From assembly GCA_946402335.1 (NCBI GenBank), contig CAMIWE010000017.1, forward strand, positions 1 through 40,030: a stretch of DNA of 40,030 nt, read 5' to 3'. This document shows positions 8,077 through 14,746 of this stretch, one piece after another (position 1 is the stretch's first letter; each line of letters starts with the position of its first letter). Under the pieces are notes generated by a model. The model ran no database searches. It saw only the letters and a list, made by a program, of their open reading frames with translations, and had not been told where the DNA came from. Both the position numbers and the translations under genes were made by a program. Source of the stretch: an uncultured Lachnoclostridium sp. (GTDB lineage: Bacteria > Bacillota > Clostridia > Lachnospirales > Lachnospiraceae).

Positions 8077-8859
8077 ATGATAACGGCCAGATCGAATAAT
8101 CAACTGAAAACCGTCGCGAAACTGATGAAGAAGAGAAGCGAACGGGAAGAGGCGGGTCTGTTTGTATGCGAAGGACGGAAAATGTTCTTCGAAATTCTGA
8201 CGCAGGCCCCGGACCTTCTGGTAAAGGCGTACTGGGCGCAGTCCGCTCTGGCGGCCCTGCCTTCCGGTGAACGCGCGAAGGCGTCCGGCTGTCCGTTTGA
8301 AGAGGTCGCCGATGATGTATTCGATTCGGTTGCGCAGACCGTTACCCCGCAGGGGGTGCTGGCGCTTGTTAAGATGTGTAAAAAGACGCCCGGACAGCTT
8401 GCGGAGCAGGGAAAGCCGCTTCTTTTATTGGAAACGCTGCAGGACCCCGGAAACCTCGGGACAATCCTTCGTACGGCGGAGGCGGCCGGAATCGGCGGAG
8501 TCATTCTTTCCTCCGATTCGGTAGATGCGTATTCCCCGAAGGTCGTACGCGCAACGATGGGCGCGATATTCCGCGTTCCGTTCGCTTATGCGGAATCCTT
8601 CCCTGATACGCTTGGAATGCTGAAAGAACGCGGCTACACGCTTTACGCGGCCCATCTGAACGGTTCGGTTCCTTATGATGAGCCGGATTACGCAGGACCG
8701 GTCGGGATTCTGATCGGAAACGAAGGAAACGGGTTGTCGGACGAGGCGACGGCGCTTTCCGACCGACGCGTCCGGATTCCGATGGAAGGAAGCGCGGAAT
8801 CGTTAAATGCGGCGGTGGCAGCAGCGATTCTGATGTACGAAGTAAAGAGAAAAAGATAA
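8077..8859 (+). CDS. TrmH/SpoU-family RNA 2'-O-methyltransferase
   Basis: A SPOUT-fold enzyme that methylates ribose 2'-OH in rRNA or tRNA. The 260-residue product has the three SpoU motifs: LQDPGNLGTILRTAEAAG, ILIGNEGNGLSDEA and VRIPMEGSAESLNAAVAAAI. An N-terminal RNA-binding substrate domain covers about residues 1-100 (SNNQLKTVAKLMKKRSERE). This is the RlmB/TsnR-like architecture, and the exact target nucleotide cannot be read from sequence. The ATG at 8077 follows GGAGAG; the frame is open back to 8014 but without a better site. It lies 49 bases after prfA in the translation cluster and ends at a terminator shared with the convergent plsY. Confidence 0.9.
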   Translation: MITARSNNQLKTVAKLMKKRSEREEAGLFVCEGRKMFFEILTQAPDLLVKAYWAQSALAALPSGERAKASGCPFEEVADDVFDSVAQTVTPQGVLALVKMCKKTPGQLAEQGKPLLLLETLQDPGNLGTILRTAEAAGIGGVILSSDSVDAYSPKVVRATMGAIFRVPFAYAESFPDTLGMLKERGYTLYAAHLNGSVPYDEPDYAGPVGILIGNEGNGLSDEATALSDRRVRIPMEGSAESLNAAVAAAILMYEVKRKR

Positions 8860-8863
8860 AAAG

Positions 8864-8930
8864 AACGGCGGTCCGACGGAACAGCTGCTTTAAGCACTGA
8901 ATACCGCGGAACGCCGTTTTCTGTTTTCTT
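8864..8930 (+). terminator. Terminator between methyltransferase and plsY
   Basis: AACGGCG (8864-8870) pairs with CGCCGTT (8912-8918), extended by TCC/GGA after one mismatch, with a large loop of about 40 bases and a TTCTGTTTTCTT tail. The large loop lowers confidence. It separates two convergent genes. Confidence 0.55.
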
Positions 8931-9537
8931 AAGCGGATTTCTTTTTGAACAAAAGCGAGAATCCCTTCTCTCCGGATTTCTGGATGAATATCCGGTAGAG
9001 GTTCTTCCGGTGTTTTAAAAACATGATCAGAACGACCGGAACGACAATGCAAAGCGACAGCATGCTTGCGGTTACGTCAAATGCCCGAAGCGGGAACATG
9101 ACCGCCGTCGTCAGCGTCGCAAGAACGATATAATCCGTGATCCAGGTGATCAGGAAGATGAACAAAACCATGAGCAGGGCGAATTTCCAGTCAAATCCGA
9201 AGAAAACCCCGACCAGTGTGGCAAAGCCTTTGCCGCCCCGGAATTTGAGGTAGAACGGAAACATATGGCCAAGGATGCAGCCGCACCCCGCGTACACGCC
9301 GAGCACCGGATCACCGGTGATCAGAACCGTGAAAAATGTGGCCAGGATGCCCTTAAAAATATCCGTGCCCCCGACGATCAGGCCCATCTTCCACCCGAGA
9401 ACAAAGGTTACATTGGAAGCGCCGGGGTTTCCGGTGCCTTCCTTATGGATGTTGATGTGGCGAAGACGCGATACGGTATCGGCTGTGCTGAAGCAGCCGG
9501 CAAGATAGCCGATCAGGAATACCAGTAAGTATTTCAT
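8929..9537 (-). CDS. plsY: Acyl-phosphate glycerol-3-phosphate acyltransferase PlsY
   Basis: PlsY transfers an acyl chain from acyl-phosphate to glycerol-3-phosphate, making lysophosphatidic acid, the first committed step of phospholipid synthesis in most bacteria. It is an integral membrane enzyme. The 202-residue product shows the three family motifs: an N-terminal GYLAGCFSTAD-type segment, the loop GTGNPGASNV, and GHMFPFYLKFRGGKG with its glycine-rich phosphate-binding site. About five to six hydrophobic segments are present. The ATG at 9537 follows a CAAGGAGA site. It is divergent from the TetR regulator at 9691, and an 18-base palindrome lies inside its predicted promoter, so it is a plausible target of that regulator. 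Confidence 0.95.
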   Translation of the reverse strand: MKYLLVFLIGYLAGCFSTADTVSRLRHINIHKEGTGNPGASNVTFVLGWKMGLIVGGTDIFKGILATFFTVLITGDPVLGVYAGCGCILGHMFPFYLKFRGGKGFATLVGVFFGFDWKFALLMVLFIFLITWITDYIVLATLTTAVMFPLRAFDVTASMLSLCIVVPVVLIMFLKHRKNLYRIFIQKSGEKGFSLLFKKKSA

Positions 9538-9574
9538 CGCTTTCGGAAATCTCCTTGAAATGAAGTTCGAACCT

Positions 9575-9603
9575 ATTGTACTACATTTTCCGGAAAATGT
9601 CCT
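9575..9603 (-). promoter_or_regulatory. plsY promoter candidate
   Basis: Read on the minus strand: AGGACA (9603-9598), a 17-base spacer, TACAAT (9580-9575). The -35 keeps GACA only, so this is a moderate match. The spacer is almost entirely the palindrome at 9583-9600. Confidence 0.5.
9583..9600. promoter_or_regulatory. 18-base perfect palindrome, candidate operator of plsY
   Basis: ACATTTTCCGGAAAATGT is a perfect palindrome in the plsY/TetR intergenic region. It fills the -35/-10 spacer of the plsY promoter, the usual position for a repressor site. Confidence 0.6.
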
Positions 9604-9616
9604 CCATTTTTTTCAA

Positions 9617-9632
9617 TTCCTGAAAACAGGAA
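9617..9632. promoter_or_regulatory. Inverted repeat between plsY and TetR promoters
   Basis: TTCCTG-AAAA-CAGGAA, perfect 6-base arms. It lies just upstream of the -35 of the TetR gene and may be a second operator or a chance repeat. Confidence 0.35.
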
Positions 9633-9636
9633 GGAC

Positions 9637-9665
9637 TTGATTCGGATATTCCGAAAGGATATGAT
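9637..9665 (+). promoter_or_regulatory. TetR-gene promoter with overlapping inverted repeat
   Basis: TTGATT (9637-9642), 17-base spacer, TATGAT (9660-9665). The spacer contains TTCGGA-TAT-TCCGAA (9641-9655), a perfect 6-base inverted repeat, well placed for autorepression. Confidence 0.6.
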
Positions 9666-9690
9666 AGAAAAAACGGCGGAGGTATTGATT

Positions 9691-10422
9691 ATGGCAAGAA
9701 CCGTTAATCCGGAACAGCAGAAGAAGACCAGAAACGCCTTGTTTCAGGTGGCGGCAAGGGCATTCCTGCGCGACGGCTATGCCGCTACGGGAATGAAGGC
9801 ACTGGCTGCGGAAGCAGGCTGCACTACTGGGAAACTTTACAGCAATTATTCCGGCAAGGAGGAACTTCTCACGGAACTGCTTGACGCTTTGTTTTGCGGG
9901 AACCGGGAGGCGGCAGAGCGGTTTGCCGCGAAAAAGAAGGATCCGTTCTACGGCGTTACGGCATTTCTTATGATGCTGTATAAGGGCGCAAAAAGCTATG
10001 CGAACCTGAGAGAGATTTACCTTGAAGGGCTTTCGGAGTCTGCAGGACGGCAGCAGACCGTATTGCTTCTTTCGGAAATGCTCGGGGAGGAGTGTGCGGA
10101 AGAGGAACTGCTTCGGATCCGCATCGCGGTTCGGACAATCCCGGCATTTTTAGAAGAGATGGCAGAAAAGGATGAGACACCGCTTGAAGACGCCCCTTCG
10201 GCAGGGAACGAAGGGCAGTCGGAAACCGTTTCCGATAAAGATACGGAAGCGGAACGGTTTTATATCGGGATGCTTGCCCGCATACTCGGTAAAGACGCGG
10301 CGCAGGCGGATGTTTACGCGGACAGGATTTCCGCCGATTCCGCATCGCTTCGCGAGCGAGCATACGATGTTCTTGTAAAGCTTCTTCAGGGACCGAAAAA
10401 GAGAAATGTGAAGAAAATGTGA
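9691..10422 (+). CDS. TetR/AcrR-family transcriptional regulator
   Basis: A 243-residue regulator with the TetR helix-turn-helix at the N-terminus: ARAFLRDGYAATGMKALAAEAGCTTGKLYSNYSGKEELL, here split as residues about 20-58, with the recognition helix near TTGKLYSNY. The rest is an all-helical ligand-binding domain interrupted by a Ser/Glu/Asp-rich linker (about 168-190). The ATG at 9691 is chosen because GGAGGT at 9679-9684 precedes it and the predicted promoter -10 ends at 9665; earlier in-frame starts (TTG 9637, ATG 9661) would lie within the promoter. It is divergent from plsY. The palindromes in both promoters suggest control of itself and of phospholipid synthesis. The ligand is unknown. 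It ends 6 bases before the CIRCE element with no terminator. Confidence 0.88.
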   Translation: MARTVNPEQQKKTRNALFQVAARAFLRDGYAATGMKALAAEAGCTTGKLYSNYSGKEELLTELLDALFCGNREAAERFAAKKKDPFYGVTAFLMMLYKGAKSYANLREIYLEGLSESAGRQQTVLLLSEMLGEECAEEELLRIRIAVRTIPAFLEEMAEKDETPLEDAPSAGNEGQSETVSDKDTEAERFYIGMLARILGKDAAQADVYADRISADSASLRERAYDVLVKLLQGPKKRNVKKM

Positions 10423-10428
10423 AAATTG

Positions 10429-10455
10429 TTAGCACTCACTTGACACGAGTGCTAA
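10429..10455. promoter_or_regulatory. CIRCE operator (HrcA-binding site)
   Basis: TTAGCACTC (10429-10437), nine bases, GAGTGCTAA (10447-10455): a perfect match to the CIRCE consensus bound by the heat-shock repressor HrcA. Confidence 0.96.
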
Positions 10456-10468
10456 CAGGTGGTATAAC
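10440..10468 (+). promoter_or_regulatory. Heat-shock promoter of hsp20
   Basis: TTGACA (10440-10445), 17-base spacer, TATAAC (10463-10468). The -35 lies in the CIRCE loop and the right CIRCE arm lies in the spacer, so bound HrcA would block RNA polymerase directly. Confidence 0.88.
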
Positions 10469-10555
10469 ATAGGCAGAACGAAGGAAGAGAGAAATCTTCC
10501 GGGGGTTCCGAAATTCAAATGTTACGGTATAAACCGATAAAAGGAGGAATGACCT

Positions 10556-11017
10556 ATGTTGTTACCCGGTGTTTTAAATGATACTTTGTTTGATGATCTT
10601 TTTGATAATATGTTCGGACCTGAAAGAGCTTCTCGTGAGCTGAAGCCGATGGAGAGGATCGGATTCCCGATGAACGGTTTGATGAAGACCGATGTAAAGG
10701 AAACCGACAATGCTTATGAGCTGGCTATGGATCTGCCGGGATACGGCAAGAATGAGGTTAAGGCCGAACTTAAGAACGGTTATCTGATCATCCATGCTTC
10801 CAAGGAGGAGAAAGAGGATGAGAAGGATAAGGAAGGCAAGTATATCCGCAGAGAGCGGTATTACGGTTCCTGCAGCCGAAGCTTCTATGTCGGTAAAGAC
10901 GTTACCGAGAATGATATCAAAGCGAAATTTGATAACGGCATTCTGAGGATTACTGTCCCGAAGAAAGAAGCAAAACCGGAGATTGAAGAGAAGAAATACA
11001 TCTCCATTGACGATTGA
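10556..11017 (+). CDS. Hsp20/alpha-crystallin small heat-shock protein
   Basis: Small heat-shock proteins form large oligomers that hold unfolding proteins in a refoldable state without ATP. The 153-residue product has a short N-terminal arm, an alpha-crystallin domain from about residue 45 (VKETDNAYELAMDLPGYGKNEV) to the conserved GILRITVPK motif near 133, and a C-terminal tail with an I-x-I-type motif (YISIDD) that docks neighbouring subunits. The ATG at 10556 follows AAAGGAGG. The gene has its own promoter overlapped by a perfect CIRCE element, so it is predicted to belong to the HrcA regulon with groESL and dnaK. A very strong terminator follows. Confidence 0.95.
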   Translation: MLLPGVLNDTLFDDLFDNMFGPERASRELKPMERIGFPMNGLMKTDVKETDNAYELAMDLPGYGKNEVKAELKNGYLIIHASKEEKEDEKDKEGKYIRRERYYGSCSRSFYVGKDVTENDIKAKFDNGILRITVPKKEAKPEIEEKKYISIDD

Positions 11018-11050
11018 TATCCCCCCATTAACTTTACCCCCAATAACGTG

Positions 11051-11090
11051 GAAGGCCACGCCGCCGTGCGGCGTGGCCTTCTTGTGTTTG
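11051..11090 (+). terminator. Strong intrinsic terminator after hsp20
   Basis: A perfect 14-base stem, GAAGGCCACGCCGC with GCGGCGTGGCCTTC, around a CGT loop, followed by TTGTGTTTG. Confidence 0.92.
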
Positions 11091-11091
11091 A

Positions 11092-11120
11092 TTGACATTT
11101 TCCGGAGACGGTATTATTAT
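11092..11120 (+). promoter_or_regulatory. Promoter of the membrane protein gene at 11193
   Basis: TTGACA (11092-11097), 17-base spacer, TATTAT (11115-11120). It begins directly after the hsp20 terminator. Confidence 0.75.
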
Positions 11121-11192
11121 TTCAATTGTGAGTTTATAAATTTTGACAGCATTTAAGAATGCTTCATATGCGGGAATATGGGAGGATCAGGG

Positions 11193-11855
11193 ATGAAAGA
11201 TGTGATCGGAGCGATATTAGGATGTCTTGTGATTGTGGGGCTTTTAGGCTGCGCAATCTTCTTCGGCGGCCGTATGATGGGAATCGGAAAGGACCCTCAC
11301 GAGCTGGGCAAGGCACAGACGCCTGCCGACTGCAAGACGGAGTGGATTACCGTCAATATTGTGAGTGCTTCGAAGCCGGTATGCGAGATCAAGCATTCCA
11401 TGAGCTATGTGATTCCGACCGGAAAGGAATACTATTTTTTTGCAATAACCGATGACTATAAATTACTGACAATCCGGGCTGAGAAGGACTGGTTTGAGAA
11501 GAATTTCAACGAAGAGGATTATTCGTCAAAGAATCCGGATGGACTTAAAGTAAAAGCTTATGTCCGGGAACTAAACGGCGATGCCGAAATCATCTGTAAA
11601 AAGGAGGCCAAGAGCGTCAGTACGGCATTTAACCCGACCGTATACCTGGACATCCATGCCGACCGTTACGGGCTGTATCTGCTTCTGATCGGAGTCATTC
11701 CGATCATCCTCTGCATTGTGGGAGTAATCCTGCATAAGGCCGGAGTGCTGAACACGCAGCTGGATTCGTCCGTTGGAAAGGCATTCATGATCGTTTTGAT
11801 TGTTTCCTTCTTTGCCTATGCAGCATTGATGCTTCATACATTTGCCATGATCTGA
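11193..11855 (+). CDS. Three-helix membrane protein of unknown function
   Basis: I do not recognise this 220-residue protein. One hydrophobic segment is at the N-terminus (about 4-25, GAILGCLVIVGLLGCAIFFGG). A soluble region of about 130 residues follows, then two more hydrophobic segments near 155-178 (LYLLLIGVIPIILCIVGVIL) and 190-215. The soluble part (WITVNIVSASKPVCEIKHSM, then YYFFAITDDYKLLTIRA) is predicted to be beta-rich and probably faces outward. The ATG at 11193 follows GGAGG at 11181-11185; the ATG at 11178 lies before that site. It is a single-gene unit with its own promoter and terminator. Confidence 0.75.
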   Translation: MKDVIGAILGCLVIVGLLGCAIFFGGRMMGIGKDPHELGKAQTPADCKTEWITVNIVSASKPVCEIKHSMSYVIPTGKEYYFFAITDDYKLLTIRAEKDWFEKNFNEEDYSSKNPDGLKVKAYVRELNGDAEIICKKEAKSVSTAFNPTVYLDIHADRYGLYLLLIGVIPIILCIVGVILHKAGVLNTQLDSSVGKAFMIVLIVSFFAYAALMLHTFAMI

Positions 11856-11898
11856 GTTTGAATAACAAGTAACGGAATAATAACAGCTGAATAACAGG

Positions 11899-11932
11899 AA
11901 GTCCTCTGCTTTTGCAGAGGGCTTTTTGTGTT
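11899..11932 (+). terminator. Terminator of the membrane protein gene
   Basis: GTCCTCTGC (11901-11909) pairs with GCAGAGGGC (11914-11922), one G-U pair, TTTT loop, followed by TTTTTGTG. Confidence 0.87.
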
Positions 11933-11965
11933 TCGGTTACAAAACGGTTCCGCACGGGCGCTTTA

Positions 11966-13162
11966 CTACTGCTCCTTAAGTCCGGAGCCCCGTTTTAAAC
12001 TTCCTTTGCCGAACCGGTCGAGGATATCGTCCATGGTGCGGTCCATCTTCTGGCGCTTCTCGCGGCGCTCGTTGTCCTCCGGAAAGAGCGATAACTGCGT
12101 GACGGTATCTTTCGTTACGTCACCGAGGGCGATGCCCAGAAGCCGAAGCGGCGTCTTTCCGTCCCAGAGTCCCCGCAGAAGCTGCCTTCCCTGTTCGTAT
12201 ATTTCAAGGGAAATGTCGGTCGGTTCCGAAAGCTTCCGTTGATGGGAACGTGTCTTAAAATCCAGATAGCGGACGGTTACGGATATGCAGGTGGTCCGCA
12301 TGCCGTCCCGGCGCAGACGCTTGGATACGCGGTCCGTAAGACCGAGCAGGATACGGTCGGCCCGTTCGTAATCCGTTATGTTATCGTCCTCGGTCGTGAC
12401 GATGCTGTAGCTTTTCGCATCCCCGTAATCCTCGGACACCTCGCTTGTGTCTTCGCCGTTGGCCGAGCGGTGGAGTGCTTCTCCGCCCTTTTCCCCCATC
12501 AGTTTCTTAAGATCGTCGAGATTTGCATTGGCCAGTTCCCCGATCGTAAAGATGCCGCCGTTATTGAGCCGTTCGGCGGTTGCTTTGCCGCAGAACAGCA
12601 GGTCACGGACCGGAAGCGGCCACATTTTCTGCGGGATTTCTTCGCGGAAAAGCGTATGCACTTTGTCGGGTTTTTCAAAATCGCCGGCCATCTTGGCAAG
12701 CAGCTTGTTCGGGCCGATCCCGATATTTACGGTAAATCCGAGTTCGTCACGGATGCGGTCTTTGATTTCGTATGCGGTCTTGACCGGGTCCGGGTAGATT
12801 CTTCTCGTACCGGTCATATCGAGAAAACATTCGTCGATGGAAAATTCCTCGACGGCCGGGGCATAGCTGCGGCATATATCCTTAAATGCCTTGGAGCACT
12901 GCCGATACCACATGAAGTCGGGCGGCGCAACAACCAGCGTCGGGCATTTCCGAAGGGCCTGGGAGATCGGCTCCGCGGTTTCAATCTGAAATTGTTTCGC
13001 CGGAATGGATTTTGCAAGAACGATGCCACTGCGGCTTCCGGCGTCGCCGCCGATGCAGGAGGGCACGAGGCGCAGGTCGGATTCGCCGTTTTGCAGCCTC
13101 TTTACGGAGGTCCAGGAAAGAAATGCGCTGTTGACGTCAACATGAAAAATTAAACGTTCCAT
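11966..13162 (-). CDS. dinB: Y-family DNA polymerase (Pol IV type)
   Basis: A translesion polymerase that copies damaged templates with low fidelity. The 398-residue product starts MERLIFHVDVNSAFLSW. The first Asp of DVNSAF is a metal ligand, and its Phe occupies the steric-gate position. The second catalytic pair is the Asp-Glu in FSIDECFLDM near residues 105-115. Thumb helix-hairpin-helix and little-finger domains follow. QLSLF near the C-terminus is a canonical beta-clamp binding motif. The ATG at 13162 is set by AAAGGAGGA just upstream; the frame is open to 13204 but without a site. It lies downstream of trkH across a hairpin. No separate promoter is visible, so expression may depend on read-through. 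Pol IV versus another DinB subgroup cannot be settled here. Confidence 0.92.
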   Translation of the reverse strand: MERLIFHVDVNSAFLSWTSVKRLQNGESDLRLVPSCIGGDAGSRSGIVLAKSIPAKQFQIETAEPISQALRKCPTLVVAPPDFMWYRQCSKAFKDICRSYAPAVEEFSIDECFLDMTGTRRIYPDPVKTAYEIKDRIRDELGFTVNIGIGPNKLLAKMAGDFEKPDKVHTLFREEIPQKMWPLPVRDLLFCGKATAERLNNGGIFTIGELANANLDDLKKLMGEKGGEALHRSANGEDTSEVSEDYGDAKSYSIVTTEDDNITDYERADRILLGLTDRVSKRLRRDGMRTTCISVTVRYLDFKTRSHQRKLSEPTDISLEIYEQGRQLLRGLWDGKTPLRLLGIALGDVTKDTVTQLSLFPEDNERREKRQKMDRTMDDILDRFGKGSLKRGSGLKEQ

Positions 13163-13180
13163 GAATCCTCCTTTCGATGC

Positions 13181-13214
13181 ATTAATAAAGCGCCGGGAAT
13201 TCATCCCGACGCTT
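13181..13214 (-). terminator. Terminator after trkH (minus strand)
   Basis: AAGCG-C-CGGGA (13188-13198) pairs with TCCCG-A-CGCTT (13204-13214) with one mismatch. On the minus strand the tail is TTTATTAAT. It lies only about 20 bases before the dinB ribosome binding site, so it may act as a leaky attenuator. Confidence 0.7.
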
Positions 13215-13218
13215 TTCC

Positions 13219-14685
13219 TTAGGTATTCTTGATCGTGCTCTTTTGGAAGAAAGCTTTTATGATTCCGGGGTGGAACAGGAGCAGCATCGGGAACAGCTCG
13301 AGTCGTCCCGCAAGCATATCAAACATCAGAACGATTTTGCTGAGCACATTGAAATGCGCAAAGTTCTGTGTCGGACCGACAAGGTTAAGACCGGGTCCGA
13401 TATTGTTCATCGTTGCGATGACTGCCGTAAAGTTGGTAACAAGGTCCTTTCCTTCAAAGGAAACCACAATGATAGAGGTCGTGAACAGTACGAAAAATGT
13501 GATCAGATAGACATTGACCGCACGCACGACTTCATGTTCTACGGGCTTATCCTCAAAGCGGACCTTGCGCACCGACTTCGGGTGCAGATAGGAATTGAGT
13601 TCCTTGAAGACGGTCTTGATCGCGATCACGATACGGGAAACCTTGATACCGCCGCCCGTGCTTCCGGCGCAGGCGCCGATAAACATGCAGGTAACGAGAA
13701 CCGTCCTGGCCACGGCAGACCATTCGTTAAAGTCGAGCGTCGCAAATCCCGTCGAGGAAATGATCGAACCGACGGTAAATACCGAGTGCCGCAAAGCGTC
13801 GGCAGTATTGCCTACGGTGTTTACGATGTTGGCAAATACGATTCCTACGGCGGCGATGATCAGTCCGAGATAGACGCGGACTTCTTCACATTTTAAGGCT
13901 TTTCGGATCTGCCCGAACAGGAGCAGATAATATACATTAAAATTGACGCCGAACAGGATCATGAAAACGGCGACAACCCACTGGTCGTATGCGGAAAATC
14001 CGAGGAGACTGTTGTTTTTAATGCCGAAGCCGCCGGTGCCAGCAGTGGCAAGTGAGGTGTTGACGGATTCAAAGAAGGTCATGCCGCCGAACAGCAGCAG
14101 TACGACTTCGAGAACCGTCATGCCGAAATAGATCAGATAGAGGATTTTCGCGGTCTGCCGAACCTTCGGAACAAGCTTGCCGACCGAGGGTCCCGGGCTT
14201 TCCGCACGCATGATGTTCATATGGGAGCTTCCGCTTGAGGGCATGATCGCAAGAAGGAATACCAGAACGCCCATACCGCCGATCCAGTGCGTAAGGCTCC
14301 GCCACATAAGGGCTGCATGGGACAGTTCCTCAACGGCCGGAACGATGGACGCGCCGGTAGTCGTAAAGCCGGATATGGTCTCAAACAACGCATCCTCGAA
14401 CTTCGGAATCTCGCCGCTTGCGAACAGGGGAAGACAGCCGAAGGCCGACATCAGAATCCAGCTGAGGCCGGTAATGACACAGCCTTCCTTCAGATAGAAG
14501 ACGTTATCCTTCGCTTTTCGGAAGCGGAACAGCCAGCCGGTCAGGAAACATAAAAAGGCGGTTGCCAGATAGTACCAGCCGACATTCTCCCCATAGAAGA
14601 GCGCGGTGAGAACGGGAATCAGAAGAAGCACGGCTTCAATCTCGAGAACCGATCCCAATATATTGCGAATCATCGCACGATTCAT
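13219..14685 (-). CDS. trkH: Trk potassium uptake protein TrkH
   Basis: TrkH is the membrane channel-like subunit that takes up potassium, gated by TrkA. The 488-residue product has four repeated membrane-pore-membrane units whose selectivity-filter segments can be read in order: SGFTTTGAS, ATAGTGGFG, ISSTGFAT and MNNIGPG. The central GTGGFG and the glycine in each loop are the expected filter residues. The ATG at 14685 follows GGGAGG. It starts 61 bases after the trkA stop with no terminator between, so the two form one operon read on the minus strand. A hairpin follows the stop. Confidence 0.95.
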   Translation of the reverse strand: MNRAMIRNILGSVLEIEAVLLLIPVLTALFYGENVGWYYLATAFLCFLTGWLFRFRKAKDNVFYLKEGCVITGLSWILMSAFGCLPLFASGEIPKFEDALFETISGFTTTGASIVPAVEELSHAALMWRSLTHWIGGMGVLVFLLAIMPSSGSSHMNIMRAESPGPSVGKLVPKVRQTAKILYLIYFGMTVLEVVLLLFGGMTFFESVNTSLATAGTGGFGIKNNSLLGFSAYDQWVVAVFMILFGVNFNVYYLLLFGQIRKALKCEEVRVYLGLIIAAVGIVFANIVNTVGNTADALRHSVFTVGSIISSTGFATLDFNEWSAVARTVLVTCMFIGACAGSTGGGIKVSRIVIAIKTVFKELNSYLHPKSVRKVRFEDKPVEHEVVRAVNVYLITFFVLFTTSIIVVSFEGKDLVTNFTAVIATMNNIGPGLNLVGPTQNFAHFNVLSKIVLMFDMLAGRLELFPMLLLFHPGIIKAFFQKSTIKNT

Positions 14686-14746
14686 GAAAAACCTCCCAAC
14701 GGCCCGTTCCCGGACCGTCCGTTATAAAAAACCGGCGCAAAGCACG

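Noticed and set aside
12239-13153. 304-residue open frame antisense to dinB
   Set aside because: It mirrors the true polymerase gene, has no ribosome binding site of note and its product shows no family features; GC-rich codon bias opens the opposite frame.
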